NCBI GenBank assembly: GCA_945886995.1
Contig: CAMCZJ010000168.1
Span: 1-6,637 of the forward strand
Direction of reading: 5' to 3'
DNA: 6,637 nucleotides
Origin: Asaia bogorensis
GTDB lineage: Bacteria > Pseudomonadota > Alphaproteobacteria > Acetobacterales > Acetobacteraceae
Position 1 is the stretch's first letter, and every line of letters begins with the position of its first letter. Shown one piece after another: positions 5,581 through 6,637 of the stretch. The position numbers were made by a program, and so were the translations under genes. The notes beneath the pieces are model-generated. The model searched no databases and was not told where the DNA came from. It saw nothing but the letters and a program-made list of their open reading frames with translations.

Positions 5581-6637
5581 GCAAGCTGAGAGCGGTGCGT
5601 CTGAGCGCGCCATACATGACGTCAGCAAGCGCCTTGGCCATAAGGGGCGGTACTGCGTTGCCAATTTGCCGGAATGCTGGATTCATTGTTCCTTCGAATT
5701 GAAATCCGTCGGGGAAGCTTTGGAGGCGGGCAGCCTCACGAACGCTGATGGTTCGGGCTTGCGCACCGTCCCAATGGATATGGCTATAAGTATCCTTTCC
5801 GATGTGGGCCATGAGAGTCCGGACCGGATAATCGCGCCGCAGCTTCCACCACCTGTTGGGAAACTTTGTTGGGTCATAGGGCGGTACCATTTCGCTCTCT
5901 AACTCTGCCCACGCTTTCATTCGGCGCGTGATACTGCGCCGGACAGCCTCGGCCTCAAAAAGCCGGTGAGCGACACGATGTGCTTCAGGATACTCTGCCC
6001 CCTCAGGCATGGCAGCAAATATCGCACCATCCCGAGGTAAACATCGAATGGCGTGATCGATAACGCCATGTTGACTTTCGAAGCCTGGCCATTGGCGCAT
6101 CAGCGCGGCATACGGGCTCACCTGATTTGTTGGCCTGTAGGGCATGAATGTATCAGGGCTGAACCGTCGCGCACCTCGGCGCACACTGTCGCCGCGTATG
6201 GTGGGCAGATCACCAATGGCTTCAGAAGCCGTCACCGCGAAGGGTAGGGACGGACTGCCCAGATCGGCCTGTGCGTATCCAGAGCCACCGAGGAGGTCCA
6301 CATAGCGAAGCGCAACTGCCCGAGTACCCGCATAGCCCGTGGGAAGTGTCATGTGATTGGACGCGCGTGGGAAGCTGGGTATGATTCCGAGTTCTCTCCG
6401 ATAGGCGATAAGAAAAACCCTATCTCGCATCTGCGGCACGCCGTGAAAGGCGGTATTGATGAGTGAATAACGGGCATCGTAGCCCATCGCGTCAAGCGTC
6501 TCGACAATCTCCTGCACCACGTTGTGCCCACCGTAGTGCATGATGTCAGGGACATTCTCCATCAGCAGCGCCAATGGCCTGAAAGCGCGAACATAAGCCA
6601 AGTATCTGAGGTAAAGATTGCCACGAGGGTCAATACG
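5558..6637 (-). CDS. DNA (cytosine-5-)-methyltransferase, Dcm family, N-terminus beyond the window
   Basis: The frame is open to the right edge, giving 359 visible residues. The visible part begins RIDPRGNLYLRYL, a normal C5-MTase lead-in to motif VI, ALLMENVPD (Glu27 of the ENV triad, which assists cytosine attack). VPQMRDRVFLIA (67-78) is motif VIII. Then comes a long variable stretch (about 85-290) including the target recognition domain, RTISVREAARLQSFPDGF (295-312) as motif IX, and QIGNAVPP (324-331) as motif X. Motifs I to IV, with the SAM-binding FxGxG and catalytic PCQ, lie outside, so activity cannot be confirmed here. A TTG at 6601 is not the true start. The enzyme would transfer methyl from S-adenosylmethionine to cytosine C5 in a specific site. 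Lying tail to tail with the nuclease gene, it is most simply the modification half of that R-M system. The recognition sequence cannot be inferred. Confidence 0.95.
   Translation of the reverse strand, partial: RIDPRGNLYLRYLAYVRAFRPLALLMENVPDIMHYGGHNVVQEIVETLDAMGYDARYSLINTAFHGVPQMRDRVFLIAYRRELGIIPSFPRASNHMTLPTGYAGTRAVALRYVDLLGGSGYAQADLGSPSLPFAVTASEAIGDLPTIRGDSVRRGARRFSPDTFMPYRPTNQVSPYAALMRQWPGFESQHGVIDHAIRCLPRDGAIFAAMPEGAEYPEAHRVAHRLFEAEAVRRSITRRMKAWAELESEMVPPYDPTKFPNRWWKLRRDYPVRTLMAHIGKDTYSHIHWDGAQARTISVREAARLQSFPDGFQFEGTMNPAFRQIGNAVPPLMAKALADVMYGALRRTALSLPPTLDAF

Noticed and set aside
1..6637. CRISPR array, transposon ends or long direct repeats
   Set aside because: No regularly spaced repeats, transposase or terminal inverted repeats noticed on reading through both strands by eye.

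Overview
The window looks like part of a high-GC alphaproteobacterial chromosome. This is inferred from GC-rich third codon positions, the alphaproteobacterial style of the MnmA, aminotransferase and HigA proteins, and the tRNA sequence. Rhodospirillales/Acetobacteraceae is my best guess, not a demonstrated placement. It divides into a housekeeping part (1 to about 4240) and a restriction-modification (R-M) part (about 4290 to 6637) with visibly lower GC and a different codon style.

Housekeeping part. On the + strand: the 3' end of a tenA-like thiaminase II gene (cut by the left edge), mnmA (tRNA 2-thiouridylase) overlapping the tenA stop by four bases, and 15 bases after mnmA a complete CAU-anticodon tRNA, most likely elongator tRNA-Met. 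A hairpin with a T-rich tail at 1730-1767 probably ends this transcript. Next come a small glyoxalase-fold (VOC) gene on the - strand, a divergent small dimeric alpha/beta-barrel gene on the + strand, and a class I/II PLP-dependent aminotransferase on the - strand. The last two meet tail to tail with their stop codons forming TGATCA. Upstream of the aminotransferase on the same strand is a HigA-type antitoxin gene with no visible toxin partner.

R-M part. A + strand gene (start chosen at 4422) encodes a 379-residue protein whose C-terminal half looks like a DUF3883/NOV_C-type PD-(D/E)XK nuclease. Its N-terminal half I cannot assign. It faces a - strand C5-cytosine DNA methyltransferase, cut by the right edge before its catalytic PCQ motif. 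The two genes share the palindrome TTAA as overlapping stop codons inside an imperfect inverted repeat. Together they read as a type II-like R-M pair: the methylase would protect a site that the nuclease cuts.

The most interesting zone is 4226-4421, between the divergent antitoxin-like gene and the restriction gene. It holds an 11-base-arm inverted repeat beside the antitoxin start, where a HigA operator would be expected, and a promoter-like TTGCGG-N16-TATAAA before the restriction gene. This suggests either that the R-M module landed where a higB toxin used to be, or that the solitary HigA-like repressor has become a regulator near the R-M genes. Both ideas are inference.
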